Assembly (NCBI RefSeq): GCF_016783915.1
Contig: NZ_JADHVT010000002.1
Span: 47,428-111,427, forward strand
Length of the DNA stretch: 64,000 nt
From: Acidovorax sp.
Lineage (GTDB): Bacteria; Pseudomonadota; Gammaproteobacteria; Burkholderiales; Burkholderiaceae_C
Direction: 5' to 3'
The translations under genes and the position numbers were made by a program. This document shows, in pieces, positions 1 through 9,163 of this stretch. The notes below the pieces were generated by a model that searched no databases, had not been told where the DNA came from, and worked only from the letters and a program-made list of their open reading frames with translations. Position 1 is the stretch's first letter. The number at the start of each line of letters is the position of its first letter.

Positions 1-957
1 GCGGGCGTTGTCGGCGTTTTGGCGCACGGTGGAGCCCAGTTCTTCCATCGATGCGGCAGTTTCTTCCAGTGCGCTGGCTTGTTGCTCTGTACGGGCACTC
101 AGGTCGTTGTTGCCCGATGCGATTTCGGCACTGGCAGTGGCCACACCTTCGGCGCTGTGGCGCACGTTGCCCACGATGGTGGCCAGGCGTGATTGCATGG
201 TGGACAGCGCCTGCAGCAACTGGCCGGTCTCGTCACTGCCACTGGCGGTGATGGGGTGAGTCAGGTCGCCATCTGCGATGCTCTCGGCAGCTTGCTGACC
301 CTGCTGCAGGGGGCGCACGATGGAGCGGGTAACCGTCAGGCCCATCAATGCACCGAGCGCAACGGCTACCAGCGTGCCCACGCCCAGCAGCACCTGGCTG
401 GCCTTGGCCAGGGTGGAGGTGTCGGCCTGGCTTTCGGCCAGCTGGGCGGCCATGGTCTTGCGCAGGTCGTCGAGGGATTGGAGGTATTTGTCTGCCAGCG
501 GGCGCAGGTCCTTGTCTACCAGGGAGGGCACATTGGGTTCGCCACCACGGTGCAGTTCGCGGATTTCGTTGAGCTTGTCGTTGTAGGCCTGCCGGGCCGT
601 CGCAATCGCTGCAAGAAGCCCCTTGGCCCGGTCACCTTGCACGAGGGCCTCAATGCGCTTGACCTTGGCTTCCATGTCCTTCGCCGTTGCCTGCGTGTCG
701 GCGGTGAGCTTGTCCATGTAGTCGCGGTCGATGGCCTTGAGGAAGGCCTCGGTGCGCACCCAGTTCAGGCGGATGTCCGACGCCCAGTCTTCCACCAGGG
801 TTTGCTGCTCGATCTCCTGGGTGGCTACGCGCTCACTGGCACTTTGAAGGCTGTCAATGCGCCACATCCCTGTGGCCGCAATGAGCGCCGTGATGAGAAG
901 AATGGCGCCGAAGGATGCGCCCAGGCGCAGGCCGACGGAAAGGTTGCTGAGTTTCAT
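1..957 (-). CDS. Methyl-accepting chemotaxis protein (3' part cut by window edge)
   Basis: Inner-membrane chemoreceptor that would signal through CheA/CheW. Only the N-terminal 319 residues are present; the gene runs off the left edge. The start is the ATG at 957 (MKLSNLSVGLRLG). A first membrane helix lies at about residues 12-30, then a periplasmic helical ligand-binding region, a second helix (LLGVGTLVAVALGALMG) at about 190-210, a HAMP region, and the beginning of the signalling domain with the conserved run DLSARTEQQASALEETAASM, which includes the typical methylation-region pattern. The ligand cannot be read from the sequence. The 958-1237 gap upstream shows no clear promoter to me. Confidence 0.95.
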   Translation of the reverse strand, partial: MKLSNLSVGLRLGASFGAILLITALIAATGMWRIDSLQSASERVATQEIEQQTLVEDWASDIRLNWVRTEAFLKAIDRDYMDKLTADTQATAKDMEAKVKRIEALVQGDRAKGLLAAIATARQAYNDKLNEIRELHRGGEPNVPSLVDKDLRPLADKYLQSLDDLRKTMAAQLAESQADTSTLAKASQVLLGVGTLVAVALGALMGLTVTRSIVRPLQQGQQAAESIADGDLTHPITASGSDETGQLLQALSTMQSRLATIVGNVRHSAEGVATASAEIASGNNDLSARTEQQASALEETAASMEELGSTVRQNADNAR

Positions 958-1237
958 GATGGTGTCTGGCGCGAAAGGGGGCAGGGGGCAGAAGGGGCGT
1001 TACAGACGGCTCGTTGCGGGGCGCGGGTAGCGCACAAAGCTCGGTTCAGGCCGTGGCCTCGGGCGCTGCGGGTGCACGCAGCGGGAGGCCGGTTGTCGAG
1101 TTATCAAAAATAAGCTGGAAGGGTTGTGCAATGGCTGAAGCGAATACTGAGGCACAGGCTACTCCCGGGTAGGGGGCGCGTCTGTCGGGCGCGCGACAGC
1201 CTTTGCCGGGAGCGCGTGGGTGTTTGCCCTAGCACAA

Positions 1238-1837
1238 CTAGGACGAGGACTGGGCGGTCTTGCCTAGCAAGGCGTCCTTGAGCTTCCAGTCGGCAGGCGC
1301 ATTGCCCAGCCAGATACCCAGCAACGCGTTGAAGAACTCAGGCTCCTTGAACGGCTCTCCCTGCGGCTTGCCCTTGACGGTGATGATGGTGCCGGTACCC
1401 GGAATCCAGTCGATCTGGAACTGGTCTCCCGCCACCAGCTTCTTGTGGTCCGAGAAGATCTGGCTCATGCGGAGCACCCCAGGAATGAGCTTGGAGAATG
1501 CCGCGCGGTCCATGTTGTCCTCCATGCCGCGCGAGAACAGCTTGCCCAGCTCGGTGGAGTCGATGTCGCGCAGCATGGTGATGCTCATGCGCTTGGGGCC
1601 CTTCTGGGCCATGACATCGGCGGGCGTGCCGGCTTTCTTTTCAAGATAAAGCCCCGCCGTGTACACCTTGAACACTGCCTTGTAGCGCACCCCTGCGCCG
1701 TTGAGCTGCAGGTTGCTGCCGCTCAGGCTGGCGGTTTCTTCGTATTTCACGTCGGCCACGGTAATGGGCTGGGCAATGGCACTGGCTGCCAACAGGCAGG
1801 CTCCGGCCATCACAGCGCATCGCGTCAGGAATTTCAT
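1238..1837 (-). CDS. Chalcone isomerase-like periplasmic protein
   Basis: 199 aa with a clear Sec signal peptide (MKFLTRCAVMAGACLLAASAIAQ, cleavage after about residue 22), so the product is periplasmic. The body carries hallmarks of the bacterial chalcone isomerase-like family: a strand with RYKAVFKVYTAGLYLEKK, then GPKRMSITMLRDID, and a C-terminal segment FFNALLGIWLGNAPAD. Bacterial members are not known to act on flavonoids; some bind fatty acids, and the role here is unknown. The gene stands alone, divergent from the trp operon. A short palindrome lies just upstream (1855-1866) and could be an operator. Confidence 0.85.
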   Translation of the reverse strand: MKFLTRCAVMAGACLLAASAIAQPITVADVKYEETASLSGSNLQLNGAGVRYKAVFKVYTAGLYLEKKAGTPADVMAQKGPKRMSITMLRDIDSTELGKLFSRGMEDNMDRAAFSKLIPGVLRMSQIFSDHKKLVAGDQFQIDWIPGTGTIITVKGKPQGEPFKEPEFFNALLGIWLGNAPADWKLKDALLGKTAQSSS

Positions 1838-1854
1838 GCGCAGTTCCTAAAAAA

Positions 1855-1866
1855 GAACGGTCGTTC
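1855..1866. promoter_or_regulatory. Candidate operator palindrome upstream of the chalcone isomerase-like gene
   Basis: GAACGGTCGTTC has inverted arms GAACG/CGTTC around two bases and lies 18 nt upstream of the start codon at 1837. The shape resembles TetR-family half-site pairs, but no TetR gene is present nearby, so the regulator is unknown. Confidence 0.3.
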
Positions 1867-1984
1867 GTTTCAAATTGTTGCAGCGCTCCTGTCGGGCCGC
1901 AACAGGGTTTTCGAGTGGTTGTGCGATCTCGCCTTGAGAGTCGTCAACTCAGGCCATGAAAAAAGCTTTGCTACACTTTGGCCC

Positions 1985-2068
1985 ATGTTCATTCACCACG
2001 TGTTCATCACAGGTTGCAGCGACCGGGGAGCCTGGCCCTGGCGTCAGCCTGTCGCTTTGAACGCCTGA
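1985..2068 (+). CDS. trpL: Putative trp operon leader peptide
   Basis: A 27-codon reading frame that ends 130 nt before trpE and contains two tryptophan codons almost side by side (GAWPWRQ). Tryptophan is rare, so a W-P-W pair in a short frame directly ahead of an attenuator-like structure fits a leader peptide that senses charged tRNA-Trp. I see no clear Shine-Dalgarno sequence before the ATG at 1985. An extended -10-like element TGCTACACT (1969-1977) would place transcription start near 1984, so the peptide could be read from a leaderless transcript. Start position is therefore uncertain. Confidence 0.6.
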   Translation: MFIHHVFITGCSDRGAWPWRQPVALNA

Positions 2069-2102
2069 TGGCACCTGGGCAGCAGCCCCAGCGTGCACCC
2101 GT

Positions 2103-2155
2103 GGCCTCCACCCGCAGCGGTGGGGCCGATTGAATGGACCGCAGCGCCCCTTTTT
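2103..2155 (+). promoter_or_regulatory. trp attenuator: competing antiterminator and terminator hairpins
   Basis: Two mutually exclusive stems can be drawn. The first pairs 2103-2112 (GGCCTCCACC) with 2119-2127 (GGTGGGGCC). The second pairs 2113-2121 (CGCAGCGGT) with 2138-2146 (ACCGCAGCG, one A-A mismatch) and is followed by CCCC and TTTTT (2151-2155), as in an intrinsic terminator. The right arm of the first overlaps the left arm of the second. Together with the W-P-W leader peptide this is the classic arrangement of ribosome-mediated attenuation. Folding energies were not computed. Confidence 0.6.
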
Positions 2156-2198
2156 CATTGCACAGGGACACGCGCTGCGACAGCTGGGAGCCCTCCCC

Positions 2199-3698
2199 GT
2201 GATCACAGAACTTGAATTCAAAAGCCTGGCCAGCGAAGGCTACAACCGCATTCCGCTCATGGCCGAGGCCTTTGCGGACCTGGAAACTCCGCTCTCGCTC
2301 TATCTGAAGCTGGCGCACACCAAAGACGGCGGCAAGCACAGCTTCCTGCTCGAATCCGTGGTGGGCGGCGAGCGCTTCGGGCGCTACAGCTTCATTGGCC
2401 TGCCCGCCCGCACCCTGCTGCGCGCCAGCGGCTTTGGCGACCAAGCCAAGACCGAGGTGGTGACCGACGGTCAGGTGGTCGAGACCGCGCTAGGCAACCC
2501 GCTCGATTTCATCGAGGCCTACCAAAAGCGTTTCAAAGTGGCTTTGCGCCCCGGCCTGCCGCGTTTTTGTGGCGGCCTGGCCGGTTACTTCGGCTACGAC
2601 GCGGTGCGCTACATCGAAAAGAAGCTGGAGACCACCTGCCCACCCGACACCCTGGGCTGCCCCGACATCCTGCTGCTGCAGTGCGAGGAGCTGGCCGTCA
2701 TCGACAACCTCTCGGGCAAGCTGTACCTCATTGTCTACGCCGACCCGGCCCAGCCCGAGGCGTACGCCAAGGCCAAGAAGCGCCTGCGCGAGCTGAAAGA
2801 GCAGCTCAAGTATTCGGTGAGTGCCCCCGTGGTCAAGGCCACCGAAAGCCACCCCGCCCAGCGCGACTTTGCCAATGCCGACTACCTCGCCGCCGTGAAC
2901 CGTGCCAAGGACCTGATTGCCGCCGGTGACTTCATGCAGGTGCAGGTGGGCCAGCGCATCCACAAGCGCTACACCGAGTCGCCCCTGTCGCTGTACCGCG
3001 CGCTGCGTTCGCTGAACCCTTCGCCGTACATGTACTTCTACGACTTTGGCGATTTCCATGTGGTGGGCGCCAGCCCCGAGATCCTGGTGCGCCAGGAGAA
3101 GACCGACGAAGGCACCAAGGTCACCATCCGCCCCCTGGCCGGCACCCGCCCGCGCGGCGCCACGCCCGAGAAGGACAAGGCCACCGAGGTTGAACTCATC
3201 AACGACCCCAAGGAACGTGCCGAGCACGTGATGCTGATCGACCTGGCGCGCAACGACATCGGCCGCATCGCCAAAACCGGCACCGTGAAGGTGACCGAGG
3301 CCTTTGCCGTGGAGCGCTATAGCCACGTGATGCACATCGTGAGCAACGTGGAAGGGATCCTGCACGACGGCATGACCAGCATGGACGTGCTCAAGGCCAC
3401 CTTCCCCGCCGGCACACTCACCGGCGCGCCCAAGGTGCACGCCATGGAACTCATCGACCAGCTGGAACCCACCAAACGCGGCCTGTACGGCGGCGCCTGC
3501 GGCTACCTGAGCTACGCGGGCGATATGGACGTGGCGATTGCGATCCGAACCGGCATTATCAAGAACGGCACGCTGTACGTGCAGGCCGCCGCCGGTGTGG
3601 TGGCTGACTCGGTGCCCGAGCTGGAATGGAAAGAAACCGAACACAAGGCCCGTGCGCTGCTGCGTGCAGCAGAGCTGGTCGAGGAGGGGCTGGAATGA
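2199..3698 (+). CDS. trpE: Anthranilate synthase component I
   Basis: Converts chorismate and glutamine-derived ammonia to anthranilate, the first step of tryptophan synthesis, in a cytoplasmic complex with TrpG. 499 aa from the GTG at 2199 (VITELEFKSLASEGYNRIPL), chosen because it matches the usual N-terminus and has GGGAG about 8 nt upstream; an in-frame ATG at 2130 falls inside the attenuator. The chorismate-binding domain shows IRPLAGTRPRG, the DPKERAEHVMLIDLARND segment and TFPAGTLTGAPK. The first reading frame of the operon; its stop overlaps the next start (ATGA at 3695). Confidence 0.98.
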   Translation: MITELEFKSLASEGYNRIPLMAEAFADLETPLSLYLKLAHTKDGGKHSFLLESVVGGERFGRYSFIGLPARTLLRASGFGDQAKTEVVTDGQVVETALGNPLDFIEAYQKRFKVALRPGLPRFCGGLAGYFGYDAVRYIEKKLETTCPPDTLGCPDILLLQCEELAVIDNLSGKLYLIVYADPAQPEAYAKAKKRLRELKEQLKYSVSAPVVKATESHPAQRDFANADYLAAVNRAKDLIAAGDFMQVQVGQRIHKRYTESPLSLYRALRSLNPSPYMYFYDFGDFHVVGASPEILVRQEKTDEGTKVTIRPLAGTRPRGATPEKDKATEVELINDPKERAEHVMLIDLARNDIGRIAKTGTVKVTEAFAVERYSHVMHIVSNVEGILHDGMTSMDVLKATFPAGTLTGAPKVHAMELIDQLEPTKRGLYGGACGYLSYAGDMDVAIAIRTGIIKNGTLYVQAAAGVVADSVPELEWKETEHKARALLRAAELVEEGLE

Positions 3699-4030
3699 CC
3701 CTCGCTATCACCCGAGTCAAACCCTGCACCACGATGGAGGACGTGCGCCGCGAAGTGAACGCGCTGGACGACGTCCTGGTGCCCTTGCTGGTGGAGCGCG
3801 TGGGCTACATGACCCAGGCCGCCCGCATCAAGCAAGGTGTGGAACAGGTGCGCGATGAAGCGCGCATCGAGGCCATCGTGGCCCGCGTGCGCGAACGCGC
3901 TGGGGCCGAAGGCGGCGACGCCGACGTGATGGAAGCCATCTACCGCAGCCTCATGGAAGCCTGCATTGCCTATGAACACCGCGAGTTCGCCCGTCTGCGC
4001 GAGCCCGCCCTTGCCGGGAGCGCCGCATGA
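3695..4030 (+). CDS. AroQ-class chorismate mutase
   Basis: 111 aa, all helical, read from the ATG at 3695 that overlaps the trpE stop and follows a strong GAGGAGGGG ribosome site. The pattern [20 protein letters not shown] ... RIKQG ... [16 protein letters not shown] matches small AroQ-type chorismate mutases, with the N-terminal Arg, the Lys/Arg in helix 1-2 and the downstream Glu region. The family converts chorismate to prephenate (phenylalanine/tyrosine branch); some relatives are isochorismate-pyruvate lyases. Its place between trpE and trpG is notable because the enzyme competes with TrpE for chorismate. It overlaps trpG by 4 nt. Confidence 0.85.
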   Translation: MTLAITRVKPCTTMEDVRREVNALDDVLVPLLVERVGYMTQAARIKQGVEQVRDEARIEAIVARVRERAGAEGGDADVMEAIYRSLMEACIAYEHREFARLREPALAGSAA

Positions 4031-4611
4031 AACTCTTGATGGTCGATAACTACGACAGCTTCACCTACAACATCGTCCAGTACTTTGGTGAACTGGGTGC
4101 CGAGGTCGAGGTGTTCCGCAACGACGAGATCACCGTGGCCGAGATCGAGGCGCGCCTCAACGCGGGCCAGCTCGACCGCCTGGTGATTTCGCCCGGCCCC
4201 TGCTCCCCGGCTGAGGCGGGCATCTCCGTGGCCGCGATCAAGCACTTTGCCGGCAAGCTGCCCATCCTGGGCGTGTGCCTGGGCCACCAGAGCATTGGCG
4301 CGGCCTTCGGCGGCAACATCATCCGCGCGCAGGAGCTGATGCACGGCAAGACCAGCGTCATCACCACCACGCAAAAGGGCGTGTTTGCCGGGTTGCCCGA
4401 GCAGTTCACCGTCAACCGCTACCACTCGCTGGCCATTGAGCGCGCCACCTGCCCTGATGTGCTGGAGGTGACGGCGTGGACGGAAGACGGCGAGATCATG
4501 GGCGTGCGCCACAAGACGCTGGCGATCGAAGGCGTGCAGTTCCATCCCGAAAGCATCCTCACCGAACACGGCCACGCCATGCTCCAAAACTTTCTGGAGC
4601 AGCGCGCATGA
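4027..4611 (+). CDS. trpG: Anthranilate synthase component II (glutamine amidotransferase)
   Basis: 194 aa class I glutamine amidotransferase that feeds ammonia to TrpE. The catalytic triad is visible: Cys84 in GVCLGHQ, His173 and Glu175 in FHPES. The N-terminus [20 protein letters not shown] and the oxyanion loop SPGPCSP are typical. Many relatives also serve p-aminobenzoate synthase (PabA), so the same subunit may do both. Start overlaps the preceding stop, and the stop overlaps the next start (ATGA), so translation is likely coupled through this stretch. Confidence 0.97.
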   Translation: MKLLMVDNYDSFTYNIVQYFGELGAEVEVFRNDEITVAEIEARLNAGQLDRLVISPGPCSPAEAGISVAAIKHFAGKLPILGVCLGHQSIGAAFGGNIIRAQELMHGKTSVITTTQKGVFAGLPEQFTVNRYHSLAIERATCPDVLEVTAWTEDGEIMGVRHKTLAIEGVQFHPESILTEHGHAMLQNFLEQRA

Positions 4612-5279
4612 GCTTCATCGACGCCCACCAACTGGTGATGTTCATCGCCGCAGGCTGGCTGCTCAACCTCACGCCGGGCCCCGATGTGCTTTACATCGTG
4701 ACCAATGCGCTCAAGTCCGGCACCCGCGCGGGCATCGTGGCGGGGCTGGGCATCACGGCCGGTTGCTTCGTGCACATCTTTGCGGCCGCCGTGGGCGTGG
4801 GTGCGCTGCTGGCCGCATCGGCCACGGCGTTCACCGTGCTCAAGTGGATCGGTGCGGCGTACCTGATGTGGATGGGTGTGCGCATGCTGTTGTCCAAGCC
4901 CGGTGCCGATGGGGGCAACAGCGCAGCGCTGGCGGCGGCGCAGGCGGCCCCTGCGCAGCACACACCGCTGCGCAAGGTGTTCCTCGGTGGCTTCTGGACC
5001 AATGTGCTCAACCCCAAGGTCGCCATCTTCTTCCTGGCCTTTGTGCCGCAGTTCATCGCGCCGGGCGCGGACAACAAGGCGCTGGCCTTTGTGCTGTTGG
5101 GCGTGCTGTTCAACCTCAACGCCATCCCCGTCAACGTGGGCTGGGCGCTGGCGGCATCGTGGATGGCACGGCGCGCCGGGGTGATCCAGCGCGGCATGCA
5201 CTGGCTGGACCGCGTGGCCGGGGCCATGTTCATCGGCTTCGGGCTCAAGCTGGCCTTCACGGACCAGCCCTCAGCATAA
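4608..5279 (+). CDS. LysE/RhtB-family amino-acid exporter
   Basis: 223 aa inner-membrane protein with five to six hydrophobic helices. The family signature near the N-terminus ([32 protein letters not shown]) is present, and the C-terminal half has [25 protein letters not shown]. Family members export basic amino acids, homoserine, threonine and others. The position inside the trp operon, coupled to trpG by a 4-nt overlap, suggests a substrate from this pathway such as tryptophan or anthranilate, but that is inference. The start is the ATG at 4608. Confidence 0.9.
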   Translation: MSFIDAHQLVMFIAAGWLLNLTPGPDVLYIVTNALKSGTRAGIVAGLGITAGCFVHIFAAAVGVGALLAASATAFTVLKWIGAAYLMWMGVRMLLSKPGADGGNSAALAAAQAAPAQHTPLRKVFLGGFWTNVLNPKVAIFFLAFVPQFIAPGADNKALAFVLLGVLFNLNAIPVNVGWALAASWMARRAGVIQRGMHWLDRVAGAMFIGFGLKLAFTDQPSA

Positions 5280-5296
5280 ATACCAGGAGACATTCC

Positions 5297-6334
5297 ATGC
5301 CCATTACCCCCCAGGAAGCGCTGCAGCGCACCATCGAGCACCGCGAAATCTTCCACGACGAGATGCTGCACCTGATGCGGCTCATCATGAACGGCGAACT
5401 CTCGCCCGTCATGACCGCGTCCATCATCACCGGCCTGCGCGTGAAGAAGGAAACCATCGGCGAGATCACCGCAGCCGCGCAGGTGATGCGCGAGTTCAGC
5501 ACCAAGGTGCACGTCAAGGATGCGACCCACATGGTGGACATCGTGGGCACGGGCGGCGACGGTGCCAACACCTTCAACATCTCCACCTGCTCGATGTTCG
5601 TGGCCGCCGCCTCAGGCGCCAAGGTCAGCAAACATGGCGGGCGCGGTGTGTCGAGCAAAAGCGGCAGCGCCGACGTGATGGAGGCCCTGGGCATCCACAT
5701 CAACCTGAAGCCCGAGCAGATCGCCCAGTGCATCGCTGAAGTGGGCATCGGCTTCATGTTTGCGCCCAACCACCACCCGGCCATGAAGAACGTGGCCCCG
5801 GTGCGCAAGGAACTGGGCGTGCGCACCATCTTCAACATCCTGGGCCCGCTGACCAACCCGGCGGGCGCGCCCAACATCTTGATGGGCGTGTTCCACCCCG
5901 ACCTCGTCGGTATCCAGGTGCGCGCGCTGCAGCGCCTGGGCGCCGAACACGCGCTGGTGGTGTACGGCCGTGATGGCATGGACGAAGTGAGCCTGGGCGC
6001 CGCCACGCTGGTGGGCGAGCTGAGAAACGGCCAGATCACCGAATACGAAATCCACCCCGAAGACTTCGGCCTGCCGATGGCGAGCAACCGCGCGCTCAAG
6101 GTCGAAACACCCGAGCAGTCGCGCGAGATGCTGATCGGCGTGCTCCAGGGTGAGCCCGGCGCTGCGCAGGACATCGTGTGCCTGAACGCCGGTGTTGCGC
6201 TGTACGCCGCCAATGTGGTCGATTCCATCCCAGGCGGCATTGCCAAGGCGCGTGCCGCGATTGCCTCCGGCGCTGCGCTGGCCAAGCTGGAGCAGGTGGT
6301 CACGCGCACGCACGCGCTGGCCACAGCGGTCTGA
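5297..6334 (+). CDS. trpD: Anthranilate phosphoribosyltransferase
   Basis: Joins anthranilate to PRPP. 345 aa from the ATG at 5297, preceded by CAGGAGA. Visible motifs are the PRPP-binding loop [34 protein letters not shown], and [32 protein letters not shown]. The length matches the family. It begins 17 nt after the LysE-type gene, in the same operon. Confidence 0.98.
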   Translation: MPITPQEALQRTIEHREIFHDEMLHLMRLIMNGELSPVMTASIITGLRVKKETIGEITAAAQVMREFSTKVHVKDATHMVDIVGTGGDGANTFNISTCSMFVAAASGAKVSKHGGRGVSSKSGSADVMEALGIHINLKPEQIAQCIAEVGIGFMFAPNHHPAMKNVAPVRKELGVRTIFNILGPLTNPAGAPNILMGVFHPDLVGIQVRALQRLGAEHALVVYGRDGMDEVSLGAATLVGELRNGQITEYEIHPEDFGLPMASNRALKVETPEQSREMLIGVLQGEPGAAQDIVCLNAGVALYAANVVDSIPGGIAKARAAIASGAALAKLEQVVTRTHALATAV

Positions 6335-6354
6335 TACTGCGGCCTGACCCAGCC

Positions 6355-6504
6355 ATGTGGCACGACCCGAGCACTTGGATCGCATTGGGCGTCTCTGCCC
6401 TGTTCATCGCGGCCGGGGTCGTGATGCACCGCGTGTTCACGCGCATTCTGAAACAGGGCTCCGCTGAGCCCACTGAAACCGACAAGGCAGCCAACCATGA
6501 GTAG
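6355..6504 (+). CDS. Small single-helix membrane protein between trpD and trpC
   Basis: 49 codons starting at the ATG at 6355. One hydrophobic segment ([21 protein letters not shown]) is followed by a basic then acidic polar tail. The frame overlaps the trpC start by 8 nt, so it would be translationally coupled to it. No family recognised. It fills the only gap between trpD and trpC, which supports a real coding sequence, but no obvious ribosome site precedes it. Confidence 0.5.
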   Translation: MWHDPSTWIALGVSALFIAAGVVMHRVFTRILKQGSAEPTETDKAANHE

Positions 6505-7300
6505 TGACATCCTCAACAAAATCGTGGCCGTCAAGCACGAAGAAGTGGCCGCCGCCAAAAAGCGCCTGCCGTTCGATGCCATGCGCGCCGATGCCGAGAG
6601 CCGCGTGCTCACGCGCGACTTTGAAGGCGCATTGCGCGCCAAGATCGCCAAGGGCCAGGCGGCGGTGATTGCCGAGGTCAAGAAAGCCAGCCCCAGCAAG
6701 GGCGTGCTGCGCGCTGACTTCGAGCCGGCCGACATTGCGCAAAGCTACATGGAAGGCGATGGCAAGGTCAGCGCGGCCTGCCTGTCGGTGCTGACTGACC
6801 GGCAGTTCTTTCAGGGCCAGCCCGACTACCTGAAGCAGGCCCGCGCCAGCACCCTGCTGCCCGTGCTGCGCAAGGACTTCATGGTGGATGCGTACCAGAT
6901 CTACGAATCCCGCGCCATGGGCGCCGACGCCATCCTGCTGATCGCCGCGAGCCTGGATGACGCCCAGATGGCTGACTTCGAGGCCATTGCCCGCAGCCTG
7001 GACATGGCCGTCCTGGTGGAGGTGCACGACCGCGCCGAACTGGAACGGGCGCTCCAACTCAAGACCCCGCTGGTCGGCATCAACAACCGCAACCTGCGCA
7101 CATTTGAGGTGACGCTGGACACCACGCTGGGCATGTTGAAGGACGTACCTGCTGACCGCCTGCTGGTCACCGAGTCCGGCATCCTCAAGCCCCAGGACGT
7201 GAAGACCATGCGCGACGCGGGTGTGCACGCCTTCCTGGTGGGCGAGGCCTTCATGCGGGCGGATGACCCCGGCCTGGCGCTGGCCAAGCTGTTCGCTTGA
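6497..7300 (+). CDS. trpC: Indole-3-glycerol phosphate synthase
   Basis: 267 aa TIM-barrel enzyme that closes the indole ring from carboxyphenylamino-deoxyribulose phosphate. Conserved pieces are [14 protein letters not shown] (active-site Lys), [29 protein letters not shown] and [12 protein letters not shown]. It is a stand-alone TrpC, not fused to TrpF. It is the last trp gene here; trpF, trpB and trpA are not in the window. A 54-bp interspersed repeat lies between it and ung. Confidence 0.98.
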   Translation: MSSDILNKIVAVKHEEVAAAKKRLPFDAMRADAESRVLTRDFEGALRAKIAKGQAAVIAEVKKASPSKGVLRADFEPADIAQSYMEGDGKVSAACLSVLTDRQFFQGQPDYLKQARASTLLPVLRKDFMVDAYQIYESRAMGADAILLIAASLDDAQMADFEAIARSLDMAVLVEVHDRAELERALQLKTPLVGINNRNLRTFEVTLDTTLGMLKDVPADRLLVTESGILKPQDVKTMRDAGVHAFLVGEAFMRADDPGLALAKLFA

Positions 7301-7312
7301 CTGTGATCAATC

Positions 7313-7366
7313 ACTATGTTTTTGATAGCTGCGGGAGCATATGTAACTAGCGCTACCAGCCCATTT
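7313..7366. repeat. Interspersed short repeat, copy 1
   Basis: Carries the two diagnostic blocks of the family, GATAGCTGC (7324-7332) and ACTAGCGCTACC (7346-7357), ahead of a CCCATTT tail. The stretch is AT-rich compared with both flanking genes. It fills almost the whole trpC-ung gap. Confidence 0.7.
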
Positions 7367-7370
7367 CGCC

Positions 7371-8087
7371 ATGAATTCCTCTGAAATGCCCGCCACGCAA
7401 CTCCAGACGGCCCAACCCGCCGACTGGCCGGTGGCCCCTGGCTGGCAGCCCTTGGTGGACGCCTTTTTTGCAGGCGCGCGTGGGCAGGCGTTGCTCGCTC
7501 ACTTGCAGGCGCGGCTGCAGGCCGGGGCTGCGATCTTTCCGCCTCAGCCGTTGCGCGCGCTGGACCTGACGCCACCCGAAGACGTGCGCGTGGTCATCCT
7601 GGGGCAGGACCCGTACCACGGCCGGGGCCAGGCCGAGGGGCTGGCATTTTCGGTGGCGCCGGGCGTGCGGCTGCCGCCCTCGCTGCAGAACATCTTCAAG
7701 GAAATGCAGCGCGACCTGGGGGTGGCGTTTCCCCCGTTCCCGAACCCCGGCGGTAGCCTGGTCAAGTGGGCGAAGAATGGCGTGCTGCTGCTCAACACCT
7801 GCCTCACGGTGGAAGAGGGCCAGGCCGCCAGCCATGCAGGCAAGGGCTGGGAAGAGCTGACCGACACCGTCATCCGCCATGTGGCCGAAGGCCCGCGCCC
7901 GGTGGTGTTCATGCTCTGGGGCTCGCACGCCCAGTCCAAGCGCGCCTGGATTCCGGCAGACCGGGGGCACCTGGTGCTCACCTCCAACCACCCCTCGCCA
8001 CTGTCCGCGCTGCGTCCGCCCCTGCCCTTCATCGGCAACGGGCACTTTGGCAAGGCGCGAGATTTTCGCGCGCAGCACGGGTACTGA
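7371..8087 (+). CDS. ung: Uracil-DNA glycosylase
   Basis: 238 aa family 1 glycosylase that removes uracil from DNA at the start of base-excision repair. The water-activating motif GQDPYHG holds Asp80, and the catalytic His207 lies in HPSPLS. The uracil pocket segment [17 protein letters not shown] is also clear. The N-terminus has about 20 residues of low-complexity extension before the conserved domain. The gene converges on the LysR gene at 8100. Confidence 0.98.
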   Translation: MNSSEMPATQLQTAQPADWPVAPGWQPLVDAFFAGARGQALLAHLQARLQAGAAIFPPQPLRALDLTPPEDVRVVILGQDPYHGRGQAEGLAFSVAPGVRLPPSLQNIFKEMQRDLGVAFPPFPNPGGSLVKWAKNGVLLLNTCLTVEEGQAASHAGKGWEELTDTVIRHVAEGPRPVVFMLWGSHAQSKRAWIPADRGHLVLTSNHPSPLSALRPPLPFIGNGHFGKARDFRAQHGY

Positions 8088-8099
8088 GCGGCCTTTGCC

Positions 8100-9011
8100 T
8101 CACCCGGGCCCCGGCAACCGCCCCCTGAGCAACTCCAGAAACGCCTGCGCCGCCACCGGCAGGCTGCGCCCGGCCAGGGTCTGGATCTCGACATCGCGCA
8201 GGTCCATGCCGGGGTCGCTGATGGGCAGGGCCACGATGGCGTGTTCTGCCACCAGGTGGCGCACGGCGATCTCGCTGGCTACAGACAATCCGCCCCCCTG
8301 CTGCACAAAGTTGACCACCGTCTTGACATGGTTGCTGATGAGCACAGCCTCCAGCTGCAGTCCCTGGCGGCTGCAGACGATGTCGATCATCTGGCGGACC
8401 GTGGTTTCGGCGGGAGGCAACGCCAAGGGGTATTCGGCCATCTGCGCCAGGGTCACGCTGCCTGCGCCGGCCAGGGGGTGGCCGGGGGGCAGCAGGGCCA
8501 GCACCGGGGCGCTCTGGCGGTAGGCCACGTCGATGTCCTTGTGCGGCGCGCGGCTGAAGCACAGTCCAATGTCGGCCGCGCCGCTTCGCACGGCGTCGGG
8601 CACCTGGGCGGTCGGCAACGCGATCACGCTGAACTGCACGCCCACATGGGTGCGCTGAAACTCCACACACAGGCGCGGCACCAGCTCGTTGGCAAAGGCG
8701 TCGGACGTGGCCAGGCGCACCCGGCCCGCACGAAGGCCCTGCAGGGCACCGATCTCGCCCAGCGCGCGTTCGGCGTCCAGCACCGTTCGGCGCGCGTGCA
8801 CAGCCAGAATCTCGCCAGCTGCCGTCAGCACCATGCCACGCGGGTGGCGTTCAAAGAGGGGCGTGCCCAGCTGGGTCTCCAGCCCCGCGATCTGGCGGCT
8901 CAACGCCGAGGCGGCCACATGCAGGCGGGCTGAAGCTTCGGTGAGCGATCCGCTCTGCGCCACTTCCAGAAAGTAGCGCAGTGTGGTGTCTTGCAGCAGG
9001 TGAGGGCGCAT
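8100..9011 (-). CDS. LysR-family transcriptional regulator
   Basis: 303 aa with an N-terminal winged helix-turn-helix (LRYFLEVAQSGSLTEASARLHVAASALSRQIAGLETQLGTPLF, about residues 10-52) and a C-terminal periplasmic-binding-like effector domain. It is divergent from a Bug-family binding protein gene (152 nt between starts), the usual arrangement of a LysR protein with its target. It probably controls the Bug and gamma-glutamyltransferase genes; the inducer is unknown. Confidence 0.93.
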   Translation of the reverse strand: MRPHLLQDTTLRYFLEVAQSGSLTEASARLHVAASALSRQIAGLETQLGTPLFERHPRGMVLTAAGEILAVHARRTVLDAERALGEIGALQGLRAGRVRLATSDAFANELVPRLCVEFQRTHVGVQFSVIALPTAQVPDAVRSGAADIGLCFSRAPHKDIDVAYRQSAPVLALLPPGHPLAGAGSVTLAQMAEYPLALPPAETTVRQMIDIVCSRQGLQLEAVLISNHVKTVVNFVQQGGGLSVASEIAVRHLVAEHAIVALPISDPGMDLRDVEIQTLAGRSLPVAAQAFLELLRGRLPGPG

Positions 9012-9163
9012 GCGGGAGGGTTCTCAGGGGGAGGTGCCCAGTATGCGTCGGTTTGCCGTGATGGCAAAGCAGCTTGCTGAAATGCTGGTGGTCAAGCAAG
9101 GCACAGCTTCCTAAGATGAATGAGTCCATCCGTTGTTGTCCGTTTTTTGCTGGAGTGTTGTGT

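Noticed and set aside
1932-1977. Full sigma-70 promoter for the trp operon
   Set aside because: A good extended -10 (TGCTACACT) is present, but no -35 at correct distance was found, so only the -10 is mentioned.
2490-3644. 384-aa antisense frame in trpE
   Set aside because: Shadow of trpE in a GC-rich genome; no ribosome site or family features.
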